Positions 1 through 5,202 of a stretch of 5,202 nt of DNA are shown here, piece by piece; within the stretch, counting starts at the first letter, position 1; every line of letters starts with the position of its first letter. The stretch lies in the NCBI GenBank assembly GCA_002299005.1, contig DBMZ01000118.1, positions 8,971 to 14,172 of the forward strand, given 5' to 3'. Under the pieces are notes generated by a model that was not told where the DNA came from, did not search any database, and saw nothing but the letters and a program-made list of their open reading frames with translations. Position numbers and translations under genes: made by a program. The DNA is from Alphaproteobacteria bacterium UBA685. GTDB lineage: Bacteria; Pseudomonadota; Alphaproteobacteria; Puniceispirillales; Puniceispirillaceae.

Positions 1-9
1 TCTGAGTAA
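1..9 (+). CDS. rpsP: probable last codons of rpsP (30S ribosomal protein S16), partial
   Basis: The first nine bases read Ser-Glu-stop (TAA at 7-9) in the first frame. In alphaproteobacteria rpsP normally lies directly upstream of rimM, and S16 there often ends in an acidic, alanine-rich tail, so a terminal Ser-Glu is plausible. Only two codons are visible, so the identity is inferred from gene order alone. The other two frames do not exclude a different upstream gene. Confidence 0.4.
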   Translation, partial: SE

Positions 10-33
10 GTCTCAAGCGATAGCGGGTGTGAT

Positions 34-573
34 GTGGCTGATAAGCACATAGATATAGGGGCGATTGCCTCTGCGCATGGCGTCAGAGGACAGTTTAAGG
101 TCAAAGCCTTTTGCGAAGACCCTATGGATATCACATCTTATGGCCCGCTAACTTTGAGCGATGGGCGCACTCTGTCGGTTAAGGCGCATAGCCATGCCAA
201 AGGGTTTGTTCTTTGTTCGGCCAAGGAAGTCACTTCGCGTAATGCCGCTGAGCAATTGCGCGGACAGCTTTTATATGTCGCAAGAGATGCCATGCCTGAA
301 CCAGATGCGGATGAGTTTTATCATACGGATTTGGTCGGCTTTGCGGTCACAGCGCGCGGCGCTGAGATGGTTGGGCCGATTGTCGGCATTTATGATTTCG
401 GGGCAGGCACTGTTCTTGAGATTAAGCGTGCTGGCAAAAAGCCTGTGATGGTGCCATTTGCTGATAGCTATCAGCCAGAGATTGATGCTTCGGCACAGAC
501 GCTGGTGATGGATATCGCACCGCAATGGTTGGATGATAGCAAGCCTGAAAAGGATGCGCCAAAAGAAGGGTAG
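34..573 (+). CDS. rimM: ribosome maturation factor RimM
   Basis: RimM is a cytoplasmic assembly factor that binds ribosomal protein S19 and helps mature the 3' (head) domain of 16S rRNA in the 30S subunit. The 179-residue product has the usual family length. Its N-terminal barrel carries the AHGVRGQ signature at residues 14-20 followed by KVKAFCEDP. The C-terminal PRC-barrel domain begins near residue 94 with [10 protein letters not shown] and contains the VPF motif at 140-142. A short charged tail follows the last domain. The start is GTG at 34: the in-frame stop at 7-9 leaves no ATG, and the ATG at 32 is in another frame that stops after six codons. No convincing Shine-Dalgarno precedes it, which together with GTG suggests low translation, as expected for a factor needed far below ribosomal-protein levels. 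The trmD ATG follows the stop by only 4 nt, so the two are in one operon. Confidence 0.95.
   Translation: MADKHIDIGAIASAHGVRGQFKVKAFCEDPMDITSYGPLTLSDGRTLSVKAHSHAKGFVLCSAKEVTSRNAAEQLRGQLLYVARDAMPEPDADEFYHTDLVGFAVTARGAEMVGPIVGIYDFGAGTVLEIKRAGKKPVMVPFADSYQPEIDASAQTLVMDIAPQWLDDSKPEKDAPKEG
564..570 (+). promoter_or_regulatory. Shine-Dalgarno of trmD inside the rimM 3' end
   Basis: AGAAGGG ends 7 nt before ATG 578 and lies in the last codons of rimM, so ribosomes terminating on rimM sit over the trmD initiation site. This supports ATG 578 as the start and suggests translational coupling. Confidence 0.7.
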
Positions 574-577
574 AGCG

Positions 578-1312
578 ATGGCCAAACAGGATGAGACAGC
601 GTTTCAGGCAACAATATTAACCTTGTTCCCTGATATGTTCCCCGCCACTTTGGGGCTGTCACTTGCTGGCCGTGCGCTTGAAAAGGGTCTGTGGTCGCTG
701 GATGTACGCAATATCCGCGACTATGCCAAAGATAAGCATCGCACCGTCGATGATGCCCCGCTTGGTGGTGGTCATGGGATGGTTCTAAAGCCTGATGTGG
801 TATCGGCGGCGCTAGATGATGTGGCACCGGCACCAGGGCGGCGGATTTATATGTCCCCGCGCGGTGTGCCTTTGACGCAAAGTCTGGCGCGTGAATTGGC
901 AGGCGAGCCTGGTCTTGTGGTCGTATGTGGCCGCTATGAAGGGCTAGATCAGCGGGTGATAGATCATCATCAGCTGATGGAAGTATCAGTGGGGGATTAT
1001 ATCCTCTCTGGCGGTGAGCTTGCCGCCCAAATTATGCTTGATAGCATCGTAAGGTTGCTGCCGGGTGTGATGGGAAAGGAAATTGGCCATCTCGAAGAAA
1101 GCTTTGAGACAGGCTTATTAGAACATGACCATTATACGCAACCGCGTATATGGAATGAGATGGCCGCGCCAGAGATTCTGGCATCCGGGCATCACGAAAA
1201 AATCGCTGCTTGGCGTCAAGATCAAGCAAAAGAGTTGACCAAAGAGCGTCGCCCAGAGCTGTGGGAGCAATTTTTGGCCAAGAAGTTAACAATTGGTGGC
1301 GAAAAAAGTTGA
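578..1312 (+). CDS. trmD: tRNA (guanine37-N1)-methyltransferase TrmD
   Basis: TrmD transfers a methyl group from S-adenosylmethionine to N1 of G37, next to the anticodon, and so prevents +1 frameshifting. The 244-residue product is slightly shorter than the 255-residue E. coli enzyme. The SPOUT trefoil-knot methyl-donor site is clear: SPRG at 93-96, CGRYEG at 117-122 and [10 protein letters not shown] at 138-147. R159 matches the conserved R154 of E. coli. The C-terminal tRNA-binding domain has SFETGLLE followed by HYTQP at 185-189. Counting from R159 with no gap, the position of E. coli catalytic D169 is Glu174. HYTQP replaces the usual HYTRP, and GGGHGM (63-68) replaces GGGPGM. The start is ATG 578, not an in-frame ATG at 533 inside rimM, because it has AGAAGGG seven nt upstream and gives a family-like N-terminus ([12 protein letters not shown]). 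Confidence 0.96.
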   Translation: MAKQDETAFQATILTLFPDMFPATLGLSLAGRALEKGLWSLDVRNIRDYAKDKHRTVDDAPLGGGHGMVLKPDVVSAALDDVAPAPGRRIYMSPRGVPLTQSLARELAGEPGLVVVCGRYEGLDQRVIDHHQLMEVSVGDYILSGGELAAQIMLDSIVRLLPGVMGKEIGHLEESFETGLLEHDHYTQPRIWNEMAAPEILASGHHEKIAAWRQDQAKELTKERRPELWEQFLAKKLTIGGEKS

Positions 1313-1335
1313 CAAAACAGGGTGCTGTCTGTCAC
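1309..1335 (+). other. small imperfect hairpin across the trmD stop codon
   Basis: TGACA (1310-1314) can pair with TGTCA (1330-1334), and inside it ACAG (1317-1320) with CTGT (1325-1328), around a GGTG loop and a small AA/C internal loop. The outer arm includes the trmD TGA stop. No T tract follows, so it is not an intrinsic terminator. It could be an mRNA processing or stability element separating weakly translated trmD from strongly translated rplS, or chance. The string TTGACA at 1309-1314 also matches a -35 box, but no acceptable -10 follows at the right spacing. Confidence 0.35.
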
Positions 1336-1362
1336 AAGAGCCAACGAAATAAAACCCAAATT

Positions 1363-1370
1363 GGGGGAGA
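1363..1370 (+). promoter_or_regulatory. Shine-Dalgarno of rplS
   Basis: The purine run GGGGGAGA ends 7 nt before ATG 1378 and fixes that start over upstream in-frame ATGs located inside trmD. It is stronger than anything before rimM, in keeping with the high demand for L19. Confidence 0.65.
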
Positions 1371-1377
1371 TGGTAAG

Positions 1378-1758
1378 ATGAACATCGTAGACCAAATCGG
1401 CCAAGACGCAGTTAAGGCCTCACTAGAACAACGTCCTGTGCCAGATTTTGGCGCCGGTGATACATTGCGCATCAGCGTACGTGTCGTCGAAGGCAGCCGT
1501 GAACGCGTACAGGCATTCGAAGGTGTCTGTATCGGTCGCAAGAATAAGGGCATTAGCTCTTCATTCACAGTGCGTAAGATTTCTTATGGCGAAGGCGTTG
1601 AGCGTATCTTCCCACTTTACTCACCACAGGTGCAGAACATTGAAGTTCTTCGTCGTGGTCGCGTACGTCGTGCAAAGCTATATTATTTGCGTGGCCGTAC
1701 AGGTAAGGCGGCGCGTATCGCTGAGAAAGCCAGAACAAGCAACGCATCAGCGTCTTAA
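1378..1758 (+). CDS. rplS: 50S ribosomal protein L19
   Basis: L19 is a large-subunit protein at the 30S-50S interface. The 126-residue product is about ten residues longer than the 115-residue E. coli protein through a Ser/Ala-rich C-terminal tail. Family hallmarks are present in order: [16 protein letters not shown] (24-39), [17 protein letters not shown] (42-58), [11 protein letters not shown] (73-83) and the basic signature [16 protein letters not shown] (92-107). Arginine codons are mostly CGT and CGC, as expected for a highly expressed gene. The start at ATG 1378 gives the canonical MN(I/L)V-type N-terminus and has a purine-rich ribosome binding site. It is the last gene of the conserved rpsP-rimM-trmD-rplS order. 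The 65-nt gap before it is the only sizeable gap inside the module and may allow rplS levels to differ from trmD. Confidence 0.97.
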   Translation: MNIVDQIGQDAVKASLEQRPVPDFGAGDTLRISVRVVEGSRERVQAFEGVCIGRKNKGISSSFTVRKISYGEGVERIFPLYSPQVQNIEVLRRGRVRRAKLYYLRGRTGKAARIAEKARTSNASAS

Positions 1759-1777
1759 TATCTGTTTCAAAAATGTA

Positions 1778-1812
1778 GAAGGCCGCAAGACTAGTCTTTT
1801 GGCTTCCGGCCT
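1778..1812 (+). other. imperfect stem-loop after rplS, possible transcript end
   Basis: Two alternative folds share this segment. In one, 1778-1790 pairs with 1795-1807 around a CTAG loop, with two mismatches and two G-U pairs. In the other, AGGCCG (1780-1785) pairs with CGGCCT (1807-1812) outside a short AAGA/TCTT hairpin. The centre is the perfect 12-bp palindrome at 1787-1798. Its place 20 nt after the rplS stop suggests the operon's 3' end. However, no T tract follows, so an intrinsic terminator is not demonstrated. Processing or 3' protection is equally possible. Confidence 0.45.
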
Positions 1813-1819
1813 GATACTT

Positions 1820-1855
1820 GCAAAGGCTGTTGGCAAATTTTGCTGGCCCTTTTGC
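1820..1855 (+). other. long imperfect stem-loop in the leuC leader
   Basis: GCAAAGG (1820-1826) pairs with the segment 1849-1855, which ends in CTTTTGC. The inner segment 1829-1836 pairs with 1840-1847 around a three-base loop, giving about 15 pairs including several G-U. It ends 15 nt before the leuC Shine-Dalgarno. There is no T tract longer than four, and no nearby leucine-rich leader peptide. It may be a stability or attenuation-like element, but its function is unknown. Confidence 0.4.
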
Positions 1856-1859
1856 GCGG

Positions 1860-1865
1860 TATAAA
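1860..1865 (+). promoter_or_regulatory. possible -10 box upstream of leuC
   Basis: TATAAA lies 23 nt before the leuC ATG and next to the palindrome AACCGGTT (1864-1871). No good -35 hexamer lies 16-18 bp upstream; TTGGCA at 1830-1835 is too far away (24 bp). A start about 7 nt downstream would leave only the Shine-Dalgarno as leader. This is a weak candidate. Confidence 0.2.
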
Positions 1866-1870
1866 CCGGT

Positions 1871-1879
1871 TAAGGAGGT
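1871..1879 (+). promoter_or_regulatory. perfect Shine-Dalgarno of leuC
   Basis: TAAGGAGGT is fully complementary to the 3' end of 16S rRNA. It ends 9 nt (AGGAGG ends 10 nt) before ATG 1889, slightly longer than the usual spacing. It fixes the leuC start and is the strongest ribosome binding site in the window. Confidence 0.85.
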
Positions 1880-1888
1880 CTTCTTCTC

Positions 1889-3298
1889 ATGTCTGCACCA
1901 AAGACACTTTTTGATAAAATCTGGGACTCTCATCTGGTGAACCAATCAGATGATGGGTCTGCTCTTATTTATATCGACCGTCATCTTGTTCACGAGGTAA
2001 CAAGCCCGCAAGCCTTTGAAGGCTTGCGTGATGCGGGTCGTGTGGTCAAAGACACAAGCCGTACATTGGCTGTGGCCGACCATAATGTGCCAACAACGGA
2101 TAGAACCGCTGGTATCGCAGATGTCGAATCGCGCATTCAGGTGGAAACACTCGAAGCGAATGCGGCTGAATTTGGCGTGCCTTACTTTGCGATGAATGAT
2201 ATTCGCCAAGGTATTGTGCATGTCATCGGCCCTGAGCAAGGCTTCACACAGCCTGGCATGACAATCGTTTGTGGTGATTCGCATACAGCGACACATGGCG
2301 CGTTCGGCGCGCTTGCCTTTGGTATTGGTACATCAGAGGTTGAGCATGTGCTGGCGACGCAAACATTGATCCAACAGCCTGCGAAGAATATGCGCATCAC
2401 TGTTAAAGGTGAGGTTGGCCCGCTTGTCACAGCCAAGGATATCGTTTTGGCGATTATTGGCGAGATTGGCACAGCAGGCGGCACAGGCCATGTGATCGAA
2501 TTTGCAGGTGATGCGATTACCGCGCTTAGCATGGAAGGTCGCATGACTGTCTGTAACATGGCGATTGAGGCTGGTGCGCGTGCTGGTATGATTGCCCCTG
2601 ATGAGAAGACTTTCGCCTATTTGGCAGACCGTCCTATGTCACCAAAAGGTGAGATGATGGAAAAGGCCATTGCGTGGTGGAAGACACTGCCATCTGATGA
2701 GGGCGCAAGCTATGATAAAGAAGTGGTGCTAAATGCCGCTGATATCGCGCCAACCGTCACGTGGGGCACAAGCCCTGAAGATGCGTTGGGCATTGATGGT
2801 GCGGTACCAAACCCTGCTGAGATTAAAGATGCCGCAACCAAAGCAAAGATTGAGCGCGCCATTGATTATATGGGTCTTGAAGCTGGTCAGAAATTGACAG
2901 ATATCAAAGTTGATACCGTCTTTATCGGCTCATGCACCAATAGCCGTATCGAAGATTTGCGTGCGGCGGCGGCAATTGCTGAGGGCCGTGTGGTCAAGGA
3001 TGGCATGCGTGCGATGGTGGTGCCTGGCTCTGGTCTTGTCAAAGAGCAAGCCGAAGCAGAAGGTCTTGATAAGATTTTCACAAGCGCAGGTTTTGAATGG
3101 CGTGAGCCTGGCTGTTCTATGTGCCTTGCGATGAACGCTGATAAGCTTGCCGAAGGTGAGCGTTGTGCGTCTACGTCAAACAGAAATTTTGAAGGTCGCC
3201 AAGGTCGCGGTGGCAGAACTCACCTTGTCAGCCCACAAATGGCTGTGGCAGCGGCGGTAACAGGCTATCTGACTGATGTCAGAGAATTCGTGGAATAG
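1889..3298 (+). CDS. leuC: 3-isopropylmalate dehydratase large subunit LeuC
   Basis: LeuC is the [4Fe-4S]-bearing subunit of isopropylmalate isomerase. With LeuD it converts 2-isopropylmalate to 3-isopropylmalate in the cytoplasm, the second dedicated step of leucine synthesis. The 469-residue length is typical of the proteobacterial type. Cluster ligands are visible as C349 in GSCTNSR (347-353) and C409 and C412 in EPGCSMC (406-412). Other aconitase-family motifs are SPQAFEGLR (39-47), [13 protein letters not shown] (128-140), [10 protein letters not shown] (145-154) and [12 protein letters not shown] (428-439). No key residue is missing. The start at ATG 1889 is set by a perfect Shine-Dalgarno and the usual [15 protein letters not shown]-terminus. 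leuD follows after 11 nt with its ribosome binding site overlapping the leuC stop, so the two subunits are probably translated in a coupled way. A strong palindrome lies in codons 40-47. Confidence 0.98.
   Translation: MSAPKTLFDKIWDSHLVNQSDDGSALIYIDRHLVHEVTSPQAFEGLRDAGRVVKDTSRTLAVADHNVPTTDRTAGIADVESRIQVETLEANAAEFGVPYFAMNDIRQGIVHVIGPEQGFTQPGMTIVCGDSHTATHGAFGALAFGIGTSEVEHVLATQTLIQQPAKNMRITVKGEVGPLVTAKDIVLAIIGEIGTAGGTGHVIEFAGDAITALSMEGRMTVCNMAIEAGARAGMIAPDEKTFAYLADRPMSPKGEMMEKAIAWWKTLPSDEGASYDKEVVLNAADIAPTVTWGTSPEDALGIDGAVPNPAEIKDAATKAKIERAIDYMGLEAGQKLTDIKVDTVFIGSCTNSRIEDLRAAAAIAEGRVVKDGMRAMVVPGSGLVKEQAEAEGLDKIFTSAGFEWREPGCSMCLAMNADKLAEGERCASTSNRNFEGRQGRGGRTHLVSPQMAVAAAVTGYLTDVREFVE
2007..2028 (+). 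repeat. near-perfect 22-bp palindrome inside leuC
   Basis: CGCAAGCCTT (2007-2016) and AAGGCTTGCG (2019-2028) are exact inverted repeats separated by TG. In RNA this would be a 9-bp GC-rich stem with a four-base loop, 118 nt into the leuC coding sequence. Outer CCCGC (2005-2009) and GCGGG (2033-2037) offer a competing pairing. It encodes the conserved PQAFEGLR segment, so the amino acids constrain part, though not all, of the symmetry. Confidence 0.6.
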
Positions 3299-3303
3299 GA
3301 GAA
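3297..3303 (+). promoter_or_regulatory. Shine-Dalgarno of leuD overlapping the leuC stop
   Basis: AGGAGAA begins within the leuC TAG stop codon, and its AGGAG core ends 8 nt before ATG 3310. The overlap favours re-initiation by ribosomes ending on leuC and hence balanced LeuC and LeuD synthesis. Confidence 0.8.
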
Positions 3304-3309
3304 TTAGCG

Positions 3310-3915
3310 ATGCAAAAATTCGATACACTCCGCGGTGTGGCCGCTCCAATGGAAATCATGAATATCGACACAGATATGATTATTCCAAAGCAGTTTTTGA
3401 AGACCATTAAGCGGTCAGGTCTTGGGGCGAATTTGTTCCACGAAATGCGCTTTGATAATGATGGTAATGAGATTGCGGATTTCATCTTGAACCAGCCAAG
3501 CTATCGTTCAAGTGAGATCATTGTTGCGGGCGATAATTTCGGCTGTGGCTCATCACGCGAACATGCGCCTTGGGCGTTGCTTGATTTTGGCGTGCGCTGT
3601 GTGATTTCAACCAGCTTTGCTGATATCTTTTATAATAACTGCTTTAAGAACGGCATTTTGCCTATCAAGGTCAGCGCCGAAGAGCGTGATGTATTGATGG
3701 CAGATGCGCGTGATACAGAAAACCCTGAATTGGCGGTTGATCTTGTGGCACAGACAATCACACGTCCAAATGGCCCTGTGATTTCATTTGAAATTGACGC
3801 CTTCCGCAAGCAGTGCCTGCTTGATGGTTTGGATGATATTGGTCTGACGCTTGCCAAAGAAGAGGCGATTACCAGCTATGAGGCTGCGCGTAAACAAACG
3901 CACCCTTGGTTGTAA
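3310..3915 (+). CDS. leuD: 3-isopropylmalate dehydratase small subunit LeuD
   Basis: LeuD is the swivelling small subunit that completes the isopropylmalate isomerase active site with LeuC. The 201 residues match the long proteobacterial form (E. coli is also 201). Recognisable segments are [13 protein letters not shown] (18-30), [20 protein letters not shown] (74-93), which is the family's substrate-binding loop, and [17 protein letters not shown] (103-119). The C-terminus ends in the common HPWL. No frameshift or truncation is seen. ATG 3310 is the only sensible start, with AGGAGAA upstream. leuC-leuD is a tight pair, but downstream there are an inverted repeat and a strong intrinsic terminator, so most transcripts should end after leuD. 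Confidence 0.98.
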   Translation: MQKFDTLRGVAAPMEIMNIDTDMIIPKQFLKTIKRSGLGANLFHEMRFDNDGNEIADFILNQPSYRSSEIIVAGDNFGCGSSREHAPWALLDFGVRCVISTSFADIFYNNCFKNGILPIKVSAEERDVLMADARDTENPELAVDLVAQTITRPNGPVISFEIDAFRKQCLLDGLDDIGLTLAKEEAITSYEAARKQTHPWL

Positions 3916-3919
3916 AATT

Positions 3920-3948
3920 TCTCATAGGTTTTTCTGGTCACTATGAGA
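3920..3948 (+). repeat. perfect 8-bp inverted repeat after leuD
   Basis: TCTCATAG (3920-3927) and CTATGAGA (3941-3948) are exact inverted repeats around a 13-nt loop, starting 5 nt after the leuD stop. The stem is AT-rich and is followed by mixed sequence, not a T tract, so it is not a terminator itself. It may stabilise the leuCD transcript 3' end or bind a protein. The true terminator follows 13 nt later. Confidence 0.55.
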
Positions 3949-3961
3949 GACCCAATTATTG

Positions 3962-3992
3962 AAGAGCCAGCATTATACTGGCTCTTTTTTTT
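3962..3992 (+). terminator. intrinsic terminator after leuD
   Basis: AAGAGCCAG (3962-3970) pairs perfectly with CTGGCTCTT (3978-3986) around a 7-nt loop, and the 3' arm runs directly into eight consecutive T residues (3985-3992). This is a textbook Rho-independent terminator ending leuCD transcripts and separating leuB. In the reverse direction the flank is only mildly T-rich, and no minus-strand gene needs it. Confidence 0.93.
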
Positions 3993-4060
3993 ATCAAAGC
4001 AGGCGTCTCAATGGCCCTGTAATGTTGCATAAGTTGCCCTGAATAGGTGCATTGAATCAT

Positions 4061-4065
4061 AAGGA
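4061..4065 (+). promoter_or_regulatory. Shine-Dalgarno of leuB
   Basis: AAGGA is followed by two in-frame ATGs: 4070 (4 nt away, short spacing) and 4076 (10 nt away, as in leuC). The overlapping TATAAT at 4066-4071 is too close to the start to act as a normal -10 box for leuB. It is read as part of the initiation region. Confidence 0.6.
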
Positions 4066-4075
4066 TATAATGATT

Positions 4076-5191
4076 ATGAGCTCGAACCGTAAAGTGATGA
4101 TCCTGCCAGGTGATGGCATTGGTAAAGAAGTAATGGCCGCGAATTTGCAGCTGATTGACTGGCTTGCCAAATATAAATCTTTGGATTTTGATATCGCAGA
4201 AGATGAAGTGGGCGGGGCGGCTTATGATAAATATGGCACGCCTTTGGCAGATAATACGCTGGCAGATGCGATGGGCGCGGACGCTGTGTTGTTCGGCGCG
4301 GTTGGTGGCCCGCAATATGATGATTTGGCATTTGAGCTAAAGCCTGAGCGCGGCCTTTTGGCATTGCGCAAAGAGATGGATTTGTTCGCGAATTTGCGTC
4401 CTGCGATGGTCTTCCCTGAATTGGTTGATGCTTCAACCCTCAAGCCAGAAGTGGTCTCTGGTCTTGATATTATGATTTTGCGCGAACTAACAGGCGGGTC
4501 TTACTTCGCTGAGCCGCGCGGCATTGAAGAGCTGCCAGATGGCACCAAGAAGGGCTATGATACCAACCTTTATACCACAGGTGAGATTGAGCGTATTGGC
4601 CGTGTCGGTATGGATTTGGCGCGCAAGCGTAACGGCAAGATGATGTCTGTTGAAAAATCAAATGTGATGCATTCAGGCGTCCTCTGGCGCGAGGTGATGA
4701 CAGCGCTTCATGCCGCTGAAGGCGAAGGCGTTGAATTGGGCCATATGTTTGCCGATAATTGCGCAATGCAGTTGGTGCGTAACCCAAAGCAGTTTGACGT
4801 GATTGTCACAGATAATCTGTTTGGTGATTTGCTATCTGATTGTGCGGCGATGCTAACAGGCTCTCTTGGCATGTTGCCGTCAGCTTCTCTTGGCGGTATT
4901 GATGCGCCAACAGGTATGCGCAAGGCAATGTATGAGCCAGTACACGGTTCAGCCCCTGATATTGCGGGCCAGAATCTAGCCAACCCATTGGCACAGTTTT
5001 TGTCATTCTCAATGATGCTTCGCTATAGCTTTGATCAAGGCGCTGAGGCTGATTTGGTTGAAAAGGCTGTTGGCATTGCGTTGGCATCTGGCAAGCGTAC
5101 AGGTGATATCATGGCCGCTGGCTGTGAGCAGGTCGGCACAGATGGCATGACAAAAGCCGTGCTAGATGCGCTTGATAGCCTTAGTCGTTAA
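4076..5191 (+). CDS. leuB: 3-isopropylmalate dehydrogenase LeuB
   Basis: LeuB is an NAD-dependent, divalent-metal-dependent decarboxylating dehydrogenase that oxidises 3-isopropylmalate to 2-oxoisocaproate, the third leucine step. It acts as a cytoplasmic homodimer. From ATG 4076 the product is 371 residues, close to family size. Motifs in order: [10 protein letters not shown] (10-19), LLALRK and FANLRP with substrate arginines R98 and R108, [15 protein letters not shown] (135-149) with R136 and Y143, K194 in SVEKSNV, the metal-binding aspartate region at D227, D251 and D255, and [18 protein letters not shown] (287-304), which binds NAD. All expected catalytic residues are present. In-frame alternatives are ATG 4070 (two residues longer) and TTG 4052. 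I prefer 4076 for homology and Shine-Dalgarno spacing. A strong terminator lies 83 nt upstream, so it probably has its own promoter, which I could not identify. Confidence 0.97.
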   Translation: MSSNRKVMILPGDGIGKEVMAANLQLIDWLAKYKSLDFDIAEDEVGGAAYDKYGTPLADNTLADAMGADAVLFGAVGGPQYDDLAFELKPERGLLALRKEMDLFANLRPAMVFPELVDASTLKPEVVSGLDIMILRELTGGSYFAEPRGIEELPDGTKKGYDTNLYTTGEIERIGRVGMDLARKRNGKMMSVEKSNVMHSGVLWREVMTALHAAEGEGVELGHMFADNCAMQLVRNPKQFDVIVTDNLFGDLLSDCAAMLTGSLGMLPSASLGGIDAPTGMRKAMYEPVHGSAPDIAGQNLANPLAQFLSFSMMLRYSFDQGAEADLVEKAVGIALASGKRTGDIMAAGCEQVGTDGMTKAVLDALDSLSR

Positions 5192-5202
5192 AATTTAGGC
5201 CC

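Noticed and set aside
271..833. Long open frames on the minus strand and in alternative frames over rimM, trmD, leuC and leuB
   Set aside because: They overlap confident conserved genes, have no family resemblance, and their composition is that of shifted coding sequence.
1309..1337. Perfect -35-like TTGACA overlapping the trmD stop as an rplS promoter
   Set aside because: No -10-like hexamer lies 15-19 bp downstream; the best match (TCACAA) fits only two of six bases. The hexamer also forms part of a hairpin arm.
1370..1381. Tiny ORF Met-Val-Arg overlapping the rplS start codon
   Set aside because: Three codons whose stop overlaps the rplS ATG are expected by chance. The Shine-Dalgarno spacing suits rplS, and only 0-2 nt separate it from this ATG.
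1844..1857. Sigma-54-like TGGC...TGC element before leuC
   Set aside because: The distance between the GG and GC elements is 9 instead of 11 nt, so it does not fit the -24/-12 geometry.
1799..1864. Possible leader peptide starting at TTG before leuC
   Set aside because: It is not leucine-rich, has no Shine-Dalgarno at proper spacing, and its frame is simply open by chance through the hairpin region.
4022..4042. Six-codon ORF Met-Leu-His-Lys-Leu-Pro upstream of leuB as a leucine attenuator peptide
   Set aside because: It has only two leucine codons, no ribosome binding site, and no terminator hairpin between it and leuB.
4861..4910. Repeated CTCTTGGC and a TTGGCG/CGCCAA inverted repeat in leuB
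   Set aside because: Both fall in Ser-Leu-Gly and neighbouring codons of a conserved segment and are short enough to be coincidence.
1..5202. A novel defence, mobile or secretion system
   Set aside because: All coding space is taken by six well-known housekeeping genes with short gaps. No transposase, integrase, repeat array or unknown ORF is present.

Overview
The window is a compact, same-strand stretch of an ordinary bacterial chromosome. It carries two housekeeping modules: the 3' three genes of the ribosomal-protein/tRNA-modification operon (rpsP)-rimM-trmD-rplS, followed by three leucine-biosynthesis genes, leuC, leuD and leuB. The gene order, alphaproteobacterial-style proteins (e.g. 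RimM with [11 protein letters not shown], LeuC with SPQAFEGLR) and roughly balanced base composition suggest an alphaproteobacterium. A marine SAR116/Puniceispirillum-like lineage is my best guess, but this rests on general resemblance and was not tested. No mobile element, CRISPR array, tRNA, rRNA or foreign-looking island is visible.

Layout. Bases 1-9 read Ser-Glu-stop and are probably the tail of rpsP. rimM (34-573) starts at GTG without a good ribosome binding site. trmD (578-1312) follows after 4 nt, with its Shine-Dalgarno inside the rimM end. A 65-nt gap with a small hairpin at the trmD stop precedes rplS (1378-1758). A 130-nt gap (1759-1888) contains two imperfect stem-loops and a perfect Shine-Dalgarno for leuC (1889-3298). 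leuD (3310-3915) follows after 11 nt and is probably translationally coupled. The leuD-leuB gap (3916-4075) holds a perfect 8-bp inverted repeat and then a textbook intrinsic terminator with eight T residues, so leuB (start taken as 4076, end 5191) appears to be a separate or read-through-dependent unit. The last 11 bases contain nothing recognisable. No gene-free stretch exceeds 300 bases.

How the genes work together. RimM assists maturation of the 30S subunit, TrmD makes m1G37 in tRNA and RplS is a 50S protein at the subunit interface, so the first module serves translation. LeuC and LeuD form isopropylmalate isomerase and LeuB is 3-isopropylmalate dehydrogenase, together steps two and three of leucine synthesis. 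leuA (step one) is not in the window.

I did not find a new biological system here. The points most worth a second look are a near-perfect 22-bp palindrome inside early leuC, a cluster of substitutions at normally conserved TrmD positions (including Glu at the position of the catalytic Asp), and the RNA-structure-rich gaps before leuC and leuB.
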